Positions 6,232 through 15,076 of a DNA stretch of 20,150 bases are shown one piece after another. Numbering within the stretch: position 1 is the stretch's first letter; each line of letters starts with the position of its first letter. The DNA is from Flavobacteriales bacterium UBA6969 (GTDB taxonomy: Bacteria > Bacteroidota > Bacteroidia > Flavobacteriales_D > Sanyastnellaceae): positions 861 through 21,010 of the forward strand of contig DJYV01000020.1 in assembly GCA_002448555.1 (NCBI GenBank), given 5' to 3'. Under the pieces are notes generated by a model. That model did not search any database. It had not been told where the DNA came from and saw only the letters and a list, made by a program, of their open reading frames with translations. The translations under genes were made by a program, and so were the position numbers.

Positions 6232-8547
6232 ATGGCCAAAACACGCGCACTCGTATGGGGAATACTTGCCGCCGTCCTGCTCTTGACAGGTGCGGGCGCG
6301 GGATGGGTTGCGCTCAACCAAGACCGGCTCGCACGTGCGTTAATTGAACGATTGGAGGCTCACCTACTGACCGATGCCCACATCGATCACATCGACGTGG
6401 ACCTCCTGTCGCATTTCCCCAACGTTTCGCTCGTTTTGCACGACGCATGGCTGCTGGGATCGCATTCGCCCACCGACACCCTCCTCAAAGCGCACGAACT
6501 CTCCGTCGCATGCAACGCCCTTCAACTCATCGGCGGCAACTACGAACTCACCGCGCTGGACATGAGCAACGCCTCCCTTTCAGTGGCATCCAATGCAAAC
6601 GGATGGAATTCCCAGGTGTGGGATGCGGGCAACGGGGACGCCGATAACGAGAATTTTGCCATCGACCAGTTGGCGCTCACCAACGTTCAGCTGGCCATCG
6701 ACGGGCAGATCATTGGTGTGGATCAGGCCGCACTGCAATTGAACTGGACAGAGACCGGGCTCCGTGCCACGGGTGGTGGGCAATTTGCTGCAGTGGATGC
6801 CAAGGCCTTCGCAACGTCGGAACCGTTGGTTTGGTCGGGGCAGGTCGATTGGAATGCCGCTCAAGACACCGCTCACGTATCCATCTCTTCCTTGCAGTGG
6901 TTAGGGGTAGAGGCGTCCATTGAGGCCTCTCGGAATGCTGAATGGACAGTGCGAGGGGCGGTCGAATCGGCCAACATGAAGGCGTTGCGCGAGGTGGTGG
7001 CATTGCCCTCCACTTACGATGCCCTCACCTCCGATGCCACGGCCGACGGAACGTTCACATGGGATGGCCGGACCTTCAAATCCAATTGGGCCTTGGCGCC
7101 TGCCCGGTGGGACGTACCGTACGGTGATCAGGCGCTCCAGGTTCAAGGTGACGCGCGCCTGTGGGTGAAATACGAAGGAGGGGAATGGCGTGCTGACGCT
7201 CCACACGTGTCGTTGCGCATGAACGGCATCAATTGGTCCGGTAAAGTGGAGCGCATCCTTTTTGATACAGGAAGCTTCGAAGCCACGGGGCAAGGGGCCG
7301 TGAAGTGGCCGGATGCTGATTTGAAGGAGCTGTTCCCGGGTGACTGGCCCACCAACGGGCAGTTGCAGTGGGATGGGATGGTCAAACGGAAACGGTCAGG
7401 CGCAATGGACTGGAACGGACTGTGGTCGTTGGCGGAAGGATCGGGGTCCCTGCAGGCAACCCCTTGGACCGCGTCGGGCACAGGGTCCCTGGACGGTGCC
7501 GACCTCGTTGTTGACGCCTTCGACGGCACATGGGGCGGAATCGTTGTAACGGGCAATATCCGAGGACAGCTTCCGCTGCAGGATGCGCCTCGCTCGCAAT
7601 GGACCGGTTCCCTTGCGCTACCCGAATTGGCCTTTCACTCCTCAGACACCGGCTCTGTCTCCCTCGCCTCGCTGCAACTTCCTGCCGGCATCCAGGTGCA
7701 ATGCGACGTAGCAATCGGCACCATCCAGTACGACGGATGGCAATTAGCGGCTGCATCACTGGCTTTGGAAGGCAATGGAAACGGATGGGTTGTGCCGAGC
7801 TTTCGTGCGGAAACGCTCGATGGGCTCCTTAGCGGAGACGGTTCGTTGACATTCCATTCCGAAGGGCAACGTGCCAAGCTCATGCTGCATCCCACCGCCG
7901 TTTCATGCGACCTGCACGACCTCTTTGAGGCTTTTGACAATTTCGACCAAGCCACGCTGCGAGCGGAGCATTTGACCGGAGCCTTCGACGCCTCCGGTTC
8001 GGTGCAATTGGACATCGATGGGGCGTTCAATTGGCAGCCCGAAAGCCTAGATGTGCTGGGATCTGCCACCATTCGCTCCGGTGAAATCAGCAACCTCGAA
8101 GCCTTCCAGGAAATCGCCAATTACCTCCGCAGCAACCGACTCATGGCACCGCTAGTCGACCCAGATGACCTGGCTTCACGGCTCGAACACGTGGAATTCG
8201 AGCAGGTCGAATCGCCGATCTATATCTCCAACGGCACCGTGCAATTGCCGCACACTGACATCCGATCATCGGCCATGAACATCACGCTTGAAGGAGAGTA
8301 CCGGTTCGATTCGTCAATTGACTACACGCTGGGGTTCGCCTTGCGCGATTTGCGTGCCACCAGCGAAAGCGAATTTGGCACCATCACCGACGACGGGTTG
8401 GGCCACCAATTTTTCGTGTCCATGACAGGAACCATGGAAGACCCCGCTTACGGCTGGGATCGTGAAGCCCAGAAAAACCACCGAAAAGAGAATTTCCAAC
8501 GGGAAAAAGACCTGCTGAAGGAACTGTTCCGAAAATCAAATCCATGA
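6232..8547 (+). CDS. AsmA-like family protein, membrane-anchored, periplasmic
   Basis: A 771-residue protein with one N-terminal membrane helix (about 6-28, ALVWGILAAVLLLTGAGAG) followed by a long, beta-rich, Trp/Asp/Gly-rich region. The start resembles the AsmA family: after the helix comes LARALIERLEAHLLTDAHI and the pattern VDLLSHFPNVSLVLHDAWL, which matches the usual D-L-x-x-x-F-P-x-V-x-L segment. The C-terminus (about 679-740, NITLEGEYRFDSSIDYTLGF) resembles an AsmA C-terminal region, ending in a charged helix. AsmA-like proteins form long grooved periplasmic structures thought to move or organise lipids between membranes; that role here is inferred from family. The stop overlaps the next gene by 4 bases (ATGA), so expression is coupled to it. 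Confidence 0.8.
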   Translation: MAKTRALVWGILAAVLLLTGAGAGWVALNQDRLARALIERLEAHLLTDAHIDHIDVDLLSHFPNVSLVLHDAWLLGSHSPTDTLLKAHELSVACNALQLIGGNYELTALDMSNASLSVASNANGWNSQVWDAGNGDADNENFAIDQLALTNVQLAIDGQIIGVDQAALQLNWTETGLRATGGGQFAAVDAKAFATSEPLVWSGQVDWNAAQDTAHVSISSLQWLGVEASIEASRNAEWTVRGAVESANMKALREVVALPSTYDALTSDATADGTFTWDGRTFKSNWALAPARWDVPYGDQALQVQGDARLWVKYEGGEWRADAPHVSLRMNGINWSGKVERILFDTGSFEATGQGAVKWPDADLKELFPGDWPTNGQLQWDGMVKRKRSGAMDWNGLWSLAEGSGSLQATPWTASGTGSLDGADLVVDAFDGTWGGIVVTGNIRGQLPLQDAPRSQWTGSLALPELAFHSSDTGSVSLASLQLPAGIQVQCDVAIGTIQYDGWQLAAASLALEGNGNGWVVPSFRAETLDGLLSGDGSLTFHSEGQRAKLMLHPTAVSCDLHDLFEAFDNFDQATLRAEHLTGAFDASGSVQLDIDGAFNWQPESLDVLGSATIRSGEISNLEAFQEIANYLRSNRLMAPLVDPDDLASRLEHVEFEQVESPIYISNGTVQLPHTDIRSSAMNITLEGEYRFDSSIDYTLGFALRDLRATSESEFGTITDDGLGHQFFVSMTGTMEDPAYGWDREAQKNHRKENFQREKDLLKELFRKSNP

Positions 8548-9128
8548 GCGACACCACCACTTCCCATTTGCAAACCGCCCGCGCTGCGCTGGATCGATGC
8601 CAAGATTTGCTCGCAGATGAATCGCCCGCATGGGCCGAACTCCACGCCGCGCTGCAAAGCGCACAGCGGGCCATTGCCATCGCCGAATACGCCAGTGATT
8701 TGGCGGTGACTGCCCCTCCCGTCGAAGAAGTGGAAGTCGAGGCCGTGGTCGCTCCAGCATCGGAGCCCGTCGCTCCAGCGCCCTTGGAGCCCACGCCCCT
8801 CGAGGTAGATGCGGCCGCGGCGACCACCGAGGATCCAGCGGCCTTGCCAGCGGCCGGGGCCTCGTTGGCGGAGCGCCTCAGCGAACAACGGCTCGAAAGC
8901 CTAAAAAACAGCCTGAGCATCAACAACCGCGTTCGCTTCGCCTCGCTTTTGACCGACGGCGACGTACCGGCCTTGCTGAAGTTGTGCGACGCCCTGGAGG
9001 CGAGTGACAACTTTGAAGCGGCACAGGTTTTGATCCTCGAAACCGCAGGAGAAGTGGACTGGGACGACGAGGAAAACGGCGGTGTGGAGTTCCTTTCCTT
9101 GGTGCGGCGTTTATTTGCAACTGCATGA
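8544..9128 (+). CDS. Conserved hypothetical protein with acidic linker and C-terminal SINxRxRF domain
   Basis: A 194-residue protein in three parts. Residues 1-55 are probably helical and Ala-rich. Residues 56-105 are an Ala/Pro/Glu/Val-rich low-complexity linker. Residues 108-194 form a folded-looking domain starting ERLSEQRLESLKNSLSINNR and ending WDDEENGGVEFLSLVRRLF. This last part resembles a short C-terminal domain of Bacteroidota hypothetical proteins (I-N-D/N-R-x-x-F ... GD ... W-D ... F-x-x-L-V-R-R-x-F) that I know only as uncharacterised. No signal peptide or membrane helix is seen, so it is probably cytoplasmic. It is joined to both neighbours by 4-base ATGA overlaps (AsmA-like upstream, rsmI downstream), which strongly suggests one transcript. 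Function unknown. Confidence 0.8.
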   Translation: MSDTTTSHLQTARAALDRCQDLLADESPAWAELHAALQSAQRAIAIAEYASDLAVTAPPVEEVEVEAVVAPASEPVAPAPLEPTPLEVDAAAATTEDPAALPAAGASLAERLSEQRLESLKNSLSINNRVRFASLLTDGDVPALLKLCDALEASDNFEAAQVLILETAGEVDWDDEENGGVEFLSLVRRLFATA

Positions 9129-9817
9129 GCACCGCCAACCGCGCCTTCGGCACCCTTTATTTAGTTCCCACGCCCATCGGAAACCTCTCCGACTTCACGC
9201 CGCGGGCCGTTGACGTGTTGAAGGAAGTGGCCTACGTTTTGGCCGAAGACACGCGGACTACGGGGAAGTTGACCCGGCATTTCGGCGTCGATACGCCACT
9301 CAAGGCATTCCATCAGCACAACGAACACAAATCCACCCCCGGATGGGTACAAGCCCTGCACAATGGACAGTCCCTCGCCGTGTGCTCTGATGCCGGAACG
9401 CCCGGCATATCCGACCCGGCCTTCCTGTTAGTACGCGCCTGCGTGGAAGCCGACATTCCCGTGATCTGCCTGCCGGGGCCCACGGCCTTCGTGCCCGCTT
9501 TGGTTACCTCCGGAATCCCGTGTGACCGCTTTGTCTTTGAGGGATTCCTCCCGCACAAGAAAGGCCGCCAAAAGCGCCTGAGCTTACTCGCGGAAGAACA
9601 ACGCACGGTGGTGTTTTACGAATCTCCGCACCGAATCGTCAAGCTGCTCGAAGAATTGGAAACGCATTGCGGACCCGATCGTTGGGTGGCCTGTTCAAGG
9701 GAAATCAGCAAGCTCCACGAACAAACCGTTCGCGGAACGGTGGCGGACGTGTTGGAGCATTTCAACCAGCACGAACCCAAGGGCGAGTTCGTCGTCGTCG
9801 TCGCCGGAAAAGAATAG
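9125..9817 (+). CDS. rsmI: RsmI, 16S rRNA 2'-O-ribose C1402 methyltransferase
   Basis: A 230-residue tetrapyrrole-methylase-fold enzyme. Family marks are YLVPTPIGNLSDFTPRA near the N-terminus, AEDTRTTGKLTRHFG at about 40-54, the SAM-site loop SDAGTPGISDP, and FEGFLPHKKGRQKR with YESPHRIVKLLEEL in the C-terminal half. RsmI uses S-adenosylmethionine to methylate the ribose of C1402 in the decoding centre of 16S rRNA. It is slightly shorter than E. coli RsmI (about 286 residues), lacking a C-terminal extension; shorter forms occur in other bacteria. It overlaps the preceding gene by ATGA and ends 2 bases before the convergent radA stop. Confidence 0.95.
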   Translation: MSTANRAFGTLYLVPTPIGNLSDFTPRAVDVLKEVAYVLAEDTRTTGKLTRHFGVDTPLKAFHQHNEHKSTPGWVQALHNGQSLAVCSDAGTPGISDPAFLLVRACVEADIPVICLPGPTAFVPALVTSGIPCDRFVFEGFLPHKKGRQKRLSLLAEEQRTVVFYESPHRIVKLLEELETHCGPDRWVACSREISKLHEQTVRGTVADVLEHFNQHEPKGEFVVVVAGKE

Positions 9818-9819
9818 CC

Positions 9820-11193
9820 TCAGAATAAGCGACCGTGCAGGTCACTGACTTGCTGGATGCCCACCAACTGCATCTCCGTGCCTTTCGGCACCTCGATGTT
9901 CCGCGCGTGGCCGCTGTAAAACATCCGCTTCATGCCCAACCGGCTCGCCTCTGCAATCCGCTGGTTCATGCGCGGCACGGGGCGAACCTCACCCGTCAGT
10001 CCTACTTCTCCGGCGAACACGGTCCCCCACGGCAGCGGAACATCCAACACGCTGCTCAGGATGGCAGCAACGACCGCCAAATCGATGGCGGGATCTTGAA
10101 TTTTTAAGCCGCCCGCCAAATTGAGGAACACGTCCTTCGACCCCAGCTTGAATCCACAGCGCTTTTCCAAGACCGCCAACAGCATGTTCAACCGGCGCAG
10201 ATCGAATCCCGTACCCGAGCGTTGCGGTGTGCCGTACACCGCCGTTGACACCAGCGCTTGCACTTCCACCAGCATCGGACGCGCGCCTTCAAGGGCTGCT
10301 GATACCGCCGTTCCGCTCAGCGCATCCGCTTCCGACCGCTGGCCCAACAGGGCATCCGACGGGTGATCCACCGCCTTCAGTCCGGATCCTAGCATCTCGT
10401 ACAAGCCGAGCTCAGCGGTGGTTCCAAATCGGTTCTTAGCGGCCCTCAACATGCGGTAGGCGTGGTGGCGTTCCCCTTCAAATTGAAGGACGACATCCAC
10501 CATGTGCTCGAGCACCTTCGGTCCGGCCAACGAGCCTTCCTTGGTGATATGGCCGATAAAAAACACCGGGACGTGGTGCTGCTTCGCAAACCGCGTGAAC
10601 GCCGCCGCTGTCTCCCGAATCTGCGCCACAGAACCCGGGGCCGACTCCACTTCAGGGAGGAACATGGTTTGAATAGAATCGATGATGACTGCATCCGGCT
10701 TATTCGCCTCCAATTCGCGCAGAACCGCTTGGGCGTCTGTCTCAGCAAACACGAAAAGCGACGGCGAAACCGTCCCCAAGCGCTCGGCACGCATGCGAAC
10801 CTGTTGCGGACTTTCTTCGCCTGCAACATAGAGGATGCGCTGGGAGTGTGCAGCCATGTGCAGCACGGACTGAAGCATGAGGGTGGATTTGCCGATGCCC
10901 GGTTCACCGCCGAGCAACACCACGGCGCCGGGAACAACGCCCTGTCCCAGCACGCGGTCCAATTCTGTGTCACCTGTCGGTGTCCGGCCCAATTCAAGGA
11001 CTTCGACATCCGCGAGCGGTTTGGCCTCAACAGGCTTGAGCGAGGCCCGCTGCCGGCGTTCGCTAGACGTATTGGGGCGAACCGTAAAGGCCTCCAACGT
11101 ATTCCACGCTTTGCACGAAGGGCATTGGCCTACCCATTGCACCGATTCCTGGCCACAAGCCGTGCAGACGTAATGGGTCTTTGCTTTGGCCAA
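9820..11193 (-). CDS. radA: RadA, DNA repair and branch-migration ATPase
   Basis: A 457-residue RadA with all expected parts: an N-terminal C4 zinc finger (Cys10, Cys13, Cys24, Cys27 in CTACG...CPSC), a RecA-like core with Walker A GGEPGIGKST (95-104), the RadA-specific KNRFG motif (253-257) and a C-terminal Lon-protease-like domain. RadA helps extend and resolve recombination intermediates in repair. The start codon is TTG, not ATG: the zinc finger sits where the family has it, and no ATG is available just upstream in frame (codons before it read GCG ACA ACT GAT CCA GCA). The gene begins 7 bases after the stop of the large secreted protein gene, so at least part of its expression may come from that transcript. 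It converges on rsmI. Confidence 0.96.
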   Translation of the reverse strand: MAKAKTHYVCTACGQESVQWVGQCPSCKAWNTLEAFTVRPNTSSERRQRASLKPVEAKPLADVEVLELGRTPTGDTELDRVLGQGVVPGAVVLLGGEPGIGKSTLMLQSVLHMAAHSQRILYVAGEESPQQVRMRAERLGTVSPSLFVFAETDAQAVLRELEANKPDAVIIDSIQTMFLPEVESAPGSVAQIRETAAAFTRFAKQHHVPVFFIGHITKEGSLAGPKVLEHMVDVVLQFEGERHHAYRMLRAAKNRFGTTAELGLYEMLGSGLKAVDHPSDALLGQRSEADALSGTAVSAALEGARPMLVEVQALVSTAVYGTPQRSGTGFDLRRLNMLLAVLEKRCGFKLGSKDVFLNLAGGLKIQDPAIDLAVVAAILSSVLDVPLPWGTVFAGEVGLTGEVRPVPRMNQRIAEASRLGMKRMFYSGHARNIEVPKGTEMQLVGIQQVSDLHGRLF

Positions 11194-11200
11194 TGCTGGA

Positions 11201-14200
11201 TCAGTTGTCGCGCAAAATGGTCACGTGCCCGTTGTAATCAAACCCATTGGGCAGGCTCATGGTGTACCAGTAAGTACCGGTCTCGCCGTTGTTCGGACGC
11301 CAGGCGCTGTCGTTGCGGTAATTGTCGTCTGAGTAGACCAACTGGCCCCAGCGGTTGTAGATGCGCATGCGGACGTTGTCGTAAACCTCCAATCCTTGAA
11401 TGTGGAAATCCTCGTTCAACGGGTCACCGTAGTCCGGTGTGAAGACGTTGGGCACAACGAGCTCGCAGTAATCAACGATGACGTCCCACTCCTCACGCAC
11501 TCCACCCACTGCACACGGGTTGATCGCCGACCCCACCAATGCAATGCCGTATTCCCAGCAATTCTGGTTAAGCATCGAGCTGATGACGGTCATCGCATCT
11601 TCCGGATCACCGAAGTAAATCGTTGTGTCCGGGCACTCGACCCACCACTCGTACTCGCCCGCACCGTCGACCCAGTCTGTGCCGTTCCATGTTTGTGCGT
11701 TCAGGTCAAACTCGTATTCCACCTCTGGACACAGGGTCAAGTGTGGTCCGTCATTGTTGCCAGCCTCTGTTGCTTCAATCAGGCGGAATGGGTTCGACCA
11801 CTGCCAGTAATCAACGCCGTTATCATCCACCAAAATCGGCTCCGGCTCGATGGTAGGCGGCAATCCAATGTACAAGTAGCTGCACACCGTATTGGTCTCG
11901 CATTCAAACGGATCCGTGTAGTCGAGGCAAATTTCCGTCCCATCATAAATACTCGCATCGTCCACTTGCCACGTGAGGTCGGTCGAGCCGTCCGGCCAGA
12001 CCACGGTGTACCCCTCCGGCAAATCCGGAACAACAGAAGCAAACCCGTCACCCAAGCAGTCGATGGTCATACTTTCGAGCGGTGGCGGAATGTCTCCTAC
12101 AATCGTGATATTGGCACACGCCTCACCTGAGCCGCATTGGTTGGTAACCTCCACGCAGTACTCCCCCGTGCTCACGGCTGTGTACTCTTCTGCAATTTCT
12201 CCGGGAATCAAGTCTCCGTCGAGAAACCACTCAAAGTTCAAGTCATCCGTATCCGGACTGGTCGGGTCGAGGTAGACCTCGCCCCCGTCGCAAAGGCTTG
12301 CGTCCTCAAGACTTGGGTCCGGCGTGTACTGTGAATAAAGAGGAACAGACGCGGAAGCCGAACCGCAGCCGTTGGTAACCACAATCGACGCGTTGTACGT
12401 TGTCGTTGCGGAGAACGAGTAATCATTCGAAGCTACCCCATCTTCCCCGGGAGCGGACCAATTCAATTCAGCTGTGCCGCCGATGTCTTCCACTTCCGCA
12501 AAGACCGTTTCACTTTCACCGTCGCACAACAAGTCGTCAAGAACAGAGAGGGAAACAGACGGTTCTTCGGTGATTTCGATGTCGTAACAGTAGTCTGTTT
12601 CGCAGGTCTCCTCCGTGAAGCAGATCTCGTACAAGCCGTAGCTCGACGGGAAGAATTCTGTATCGTATTCGGTCGTATTGGAGAAAGACCACGGCAGAGG
12701 ACCTGAGAGGCATTGCCACGTTCCCGTCGCTGGCGACGCTTCGCACTCGGAAGCAGACGAGAAAATGGTCCCCACTGACAAATCACTTATGATTGTCGCG
12801 TTTAAGAACCCACAGTTGTATACAGATACCGAGAGTACATCACTGTCGATGCTTGCATCCTCGTAGAAAATGATTTCAATCTCGTCGCCAGCAACTATGT
12901 CGAAGTCGAACTGCTCAAACGCATCGAATGAAGTTAAGATGTAACTGTCTTCGCCATTGATGATGAGTTCCAGGTAGCTACCCCCCCAGCCCGAATCCTC
13001 ATTGGAGCTCATGTATATCAGCAACGCGCCTTCTTGCGGGCTAGAATACCCCCCTTCGAAGCCCACATTTTCCGGAATGCCATCGCAGAATGGGTCGAGC
13101 GTGACTTCAGGGATGTACGAGCCAACGGTTTCGATGATGAAAACGCGTTGTCCTTGGCAGCCGTCCTCATCCGTCACCAAAAGCCGGTACGTTCCCGCTG
13201 TCAATTCAGCACCCGCGTCGCCGACATAGGACACCACTTCACCTCCTAATCCGTTCCAATCGGCATCCCATTGGTACGAGGCATATTCCAATTGCTCCAG
13301 TGAGTCCACCACGGCTATGGCCGTTTGTCCTGGACATACCGCCGGCGGGTCAACAACCACATCTGGCAAGAAATAGGGGCTTTGATCTACGTAAAACTCC
13401 TCTTGAACCTGACACTGGTCGATGTAACCCGTGACAAAGAACGTTCCGCCGAAGGTGTAGGTATTGGTATTGCCAACGGTGCCGTTCGACCAAATGATCT
13501 CATCAAAATCGCCCGTCGCCGTCAACTCCAATTCGCCTCCGGCGCAGATGGCCGTGTTGCCATCTACCGTTAACGTCGGTAGTTCGATGTCAAGCACCTC
13601 AATGTAAATGGTGTTAACCGTCTCGCCAACGGGAGAACCATCATCCGTGGCCGTGATGACGATTTCTTGGAAGCCAACGTTGGAAGCCTGCGCCGTAAAT
13701 ATGCCCGTAATCGTGGTGACATCGTCGCCTTCAGTAATGGTGTAATCCCACCCTGGCAAATCCGTCGACGTAACCGTGATCGTTTGACCAGGTTCTGGCC
13801 CCAAGAAGCCCAAATCCAGCTCGTAGGTATTACCGAGGCACATAATAAGCGTATCACAACCCACGTTGGCCGTTGGGAACGGCGCCAGGTTCTCTGTATC
13901 TCCTTCTGAATTCATGATGAAGCTTCTGTAGTCCAGCCAGTTCACTCCGTCATCATATCCATCACCGGAGCCGGCGGGGCCGTTGTATACATCATCCAAG
14001 GTGTTGAATCTTCCGAACTGCAGGTAAGGGCCGGTATCACCCGGAGTATCCATACCAACTGTCGCAGGGGTGTTTCCGCAACACCCATTACTTCCTCCGA
14101 TGTCCCCGTGCGCCCAGTCCATGTTCAAGTAACACATTTGGGTGTTGGCGTCCCCCGGAAGGTAGTCGGAGTCATCACTAGTGATGATGATTTGGTAAGA

Positions 14201-14905
14201 ATTGAACAGGTCCTCGCCTTGGTTGTAGTAGCCTACATCCACAAAATTGAAGAACACTTCGTTCTGGGTGATCTTGTAATAGACCTCTCCTGACACGCGG
14301 TAGTCTGAGTCTCCCCAAAAACCGGCGATTTGGTACACCTCATCCGTCGTGAATGGAAATTCCTCTGGCGTCCAATCGATGGTGTAGTCGTCGAAAGAAA
14401 TCGAGCCTTTCGAATTCAGATAAAACTCAGAGAAGGTCTGACCGTACATCTCGAAATCAAATCCCATTGGGATGGGCTCGGTGGAATAATCCACGTTGAT
14501 GCCAGCACCTGAAAGGTAAAATTGATCGTCCTCAGTAATCTGGGTGTACGATTCGTCCGGCTCCACCCAGCAATCGCAACCACTGGTCGTGATCAGCATT
14601 CGGCTTGCCTTGCGATCCGCAATCTCGTCAGCGTGCTCCGCTTGCCACTTGTCCTTGTGTTCTTTCAAAATGCGCTTGGCCTCACTGTGATCATACGCTT
14701 CCCAAGCACGGAAGATTTCCCATTCTTCTCGGGTCATGTTCAATACGGCTCCTTTGAATGAGCCGTACCGGTCGAGGATGCCGTCGACTGTCGTTTCCGA
14801 CGGTTGGACATACGGAGCAGAACCGTCATGGGTTGAATAATCGAGCTGAGCAACCGCCATGCTTGTAGCAGCACTCAAAACCAAAGTCAAAATGAATCGC
14901 ATCAT
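11201..14905 (-). CDS. Large secreted nidogen-like protein with gliding-motility/type IX secretion C-terminal domain
   Basis: A 1234-residue secreted protein. Residues 1-20 are a signal peptide (MMRFILTLVLSAATSMAVAQ). Residues 40-104 form a charged helical segment. Then comes a CDCWVEPDESY motif at about 110-120. A nidogen-like region follows at about 146-298: FYLNSKGSISFDDY, QIAGFWGDSDYR, GEVYYKITQNEVFF, then NTPATVGMDTPGD. Several Ig/PKD-like modules with paired cysteines and sG-Y-V-VTN-CG patterns span about 350-1130. The last ~87 residues (PNVFTPDYGDPLNEDF, RIYNRWGQLVY, NGETGTYWYTM) are a CHU_C/type B sorting domain of the type IX system. The protein is very acidic. It is probably exported to the surface or medium, perhaps as an adhesin; that role is inferred. 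I chose the MMRF start for its signal peptide; the frame is open upstream into lepA. radA follows after 7 bases. Confidence 0.9.
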   Translation of the reverse strand: MMRFILTLVLSAATSMAVAQLDYSTHDGSAPYVQPSETTVDGILDRYGSFKGAVLNMTREEWEIFRAWEAYDHSEAKRILKEHKDKWQAEHADEIADRKASRMLITTSGCDCWVEPDESYTQITEDDQFYLSGAGINVDYSTEPIPMGFDFEMYGQTFSEFYLNSKGSISFDDYTIDWTPEEFPFTTDEVYQIAGFWGDSDYRVSGEVYYKITQNEVFFNFVDVGYYNQGEDLFNSYQIIITSDDSDYLPGDANTQMCYLNMDWAHGDIGGSNGCCGNTPATVGMDTPGDTGPYLQFGRFNTLDDVYNGPAGSGDGYDDGVNWLDYRSFIMNSEGDTENLAPFPTANVGCDTLIMCLGNTYELDLGFLGPEPGQTITVTSTDLPGWDYTITEGDDVTTITGIFTAQASNVGFQEIVITATDDGSPVGETVNTIYIEVLDIELPTLTVDGNTAICAGGELELTATGDFDEIIWSNGTVGNTNTYTFGGTFFVTGYIDQCQVQEEFYVDQSPYFLPDVVVDPPAVCPGQTAIAVVDSLEQLEYASYQWDADWNGLGGEVVSYVGDAGAELTAGTYRLLVTDEDGCQGQRVFIIETVGSYIPEVTLDPFCDGIPENVGFEGGYSSPQEGALLIYMSSNEDSGWGGSYLELIINGEDSYILTSFDAFEQFDFDIVAGDEIEIIFYEDASIDSDVLSVSVYNCGFLNATIISDLSVGTIFSSASECEASPATGTWQCLSGPLPWSFSNTTEYDTEFFPSSYGLYEICFTEETCETDYCYDIEITEEPSVSLSVLDDLLCDGESETVFAEVEDIGGTAELNWSAPGEDGVASNDYSFSATTTYNASIVVTNGCGSASASVPLYSQYTPDPSLEDASLCDGGEVYLDPTSPDTDDLNFEWFLDGDLIPGEIAEEYTAVSTGEYCVEVTNQCGSGEACANITIVGDIPPPLESMTIDCLGDGFASVVPDLPEGYTVVWPDGSTDLTWQVDDASIYDGTEICLDYTDPFECETNTVCSYLYIGLPPTIEPEPILVDDNGVDYWQWSNPFRLIEATEAGNNDGPHLTLCPEVEYEFDLNAQTWNGTDWVDGAGEYEWWVECPDTTIYFGDPEDAMTVISSMLNQNCWEYGIALVGSAINPCAVGGVREEWDVIVDYCELVVPNVFTPDYGDPLNEDFHIQGLEVYDNVRMRIYNRWGQLVYSDDNYRNDSAWRPNNGETGTYWYTMSLPNGFDYNGHVTILRDN

Positions 14906-14980
14906 GAAAGCAGGTTTTCTTTTGTCAGACCCCTTCGGCGTTCCGGTAGTTTTCCACAGCAGAAACGTACAAAGAGTTCG

Positions 14981-15007
14981 TAAATATAAGACATCGGGCG
15001 ACCCAAA
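14981..15007 (-). promoter_or_regulatory. Possible promoter of the large secreted protein gene
   Basis: On the minus strand TATATTTA (14981-14988) differs from TAnnTTTG only in the last base and is preceded by TTTG (15004-15007) with a 15-base spacing, slightly short. The leader would be about 75 bases. An A-rich stretch (AAAAGAAAACC) lies just before the ATG at 14905 and may aid ribosome binding. Confidence 0.3.
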
Positions 15008-15051
15008 TAAATAACCCGCTCCCAATCTCAAAGACACTGGGCATTCCGCGC

Positions 15052-15059
15052 TAATTTTG
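15052..15059 (+). promoter_or_regulatory. Promoter -7 box of lepA
   Basis: TAATTTTG matches the Bacteroidota TAnnTTTG consensus exactly and ends 17 bases before the lepA ATG at 15077. I see no clear TTG at the -33 distance. The 171-base gap 14906-15076 holds this box and the divergent candidate for the large secreted protein, and no other recognisable gene or element. Confidence 0.5.
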
Positions 15060-15076
15060 TGCCCTAATCGCGAGCG

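Noticed and set aside
6134..6250. Upstream extension of the superoxide dismutase frame by 39 codons
   Set aside because: It would overlap the divergent AsmA-like gene start and place the export signal internally; the MKKRTF start fits better.
8700..8860. Low-complexity Ala/Pro/Glu stretch considered as a DNA tandem repeat
   Set aside because: The codons vary and no exact repeat unit recurs; it is a protein linker rather than a DNA repeat.
10462..11442. A 326-codon plus-strand open frame across radA and the end of the large secreted protein gene
   Set aside because: It is antisense to two well supported genes, crosses their boundary, and has an Arg/Cys/His-rich translation typical of a shadow frame.
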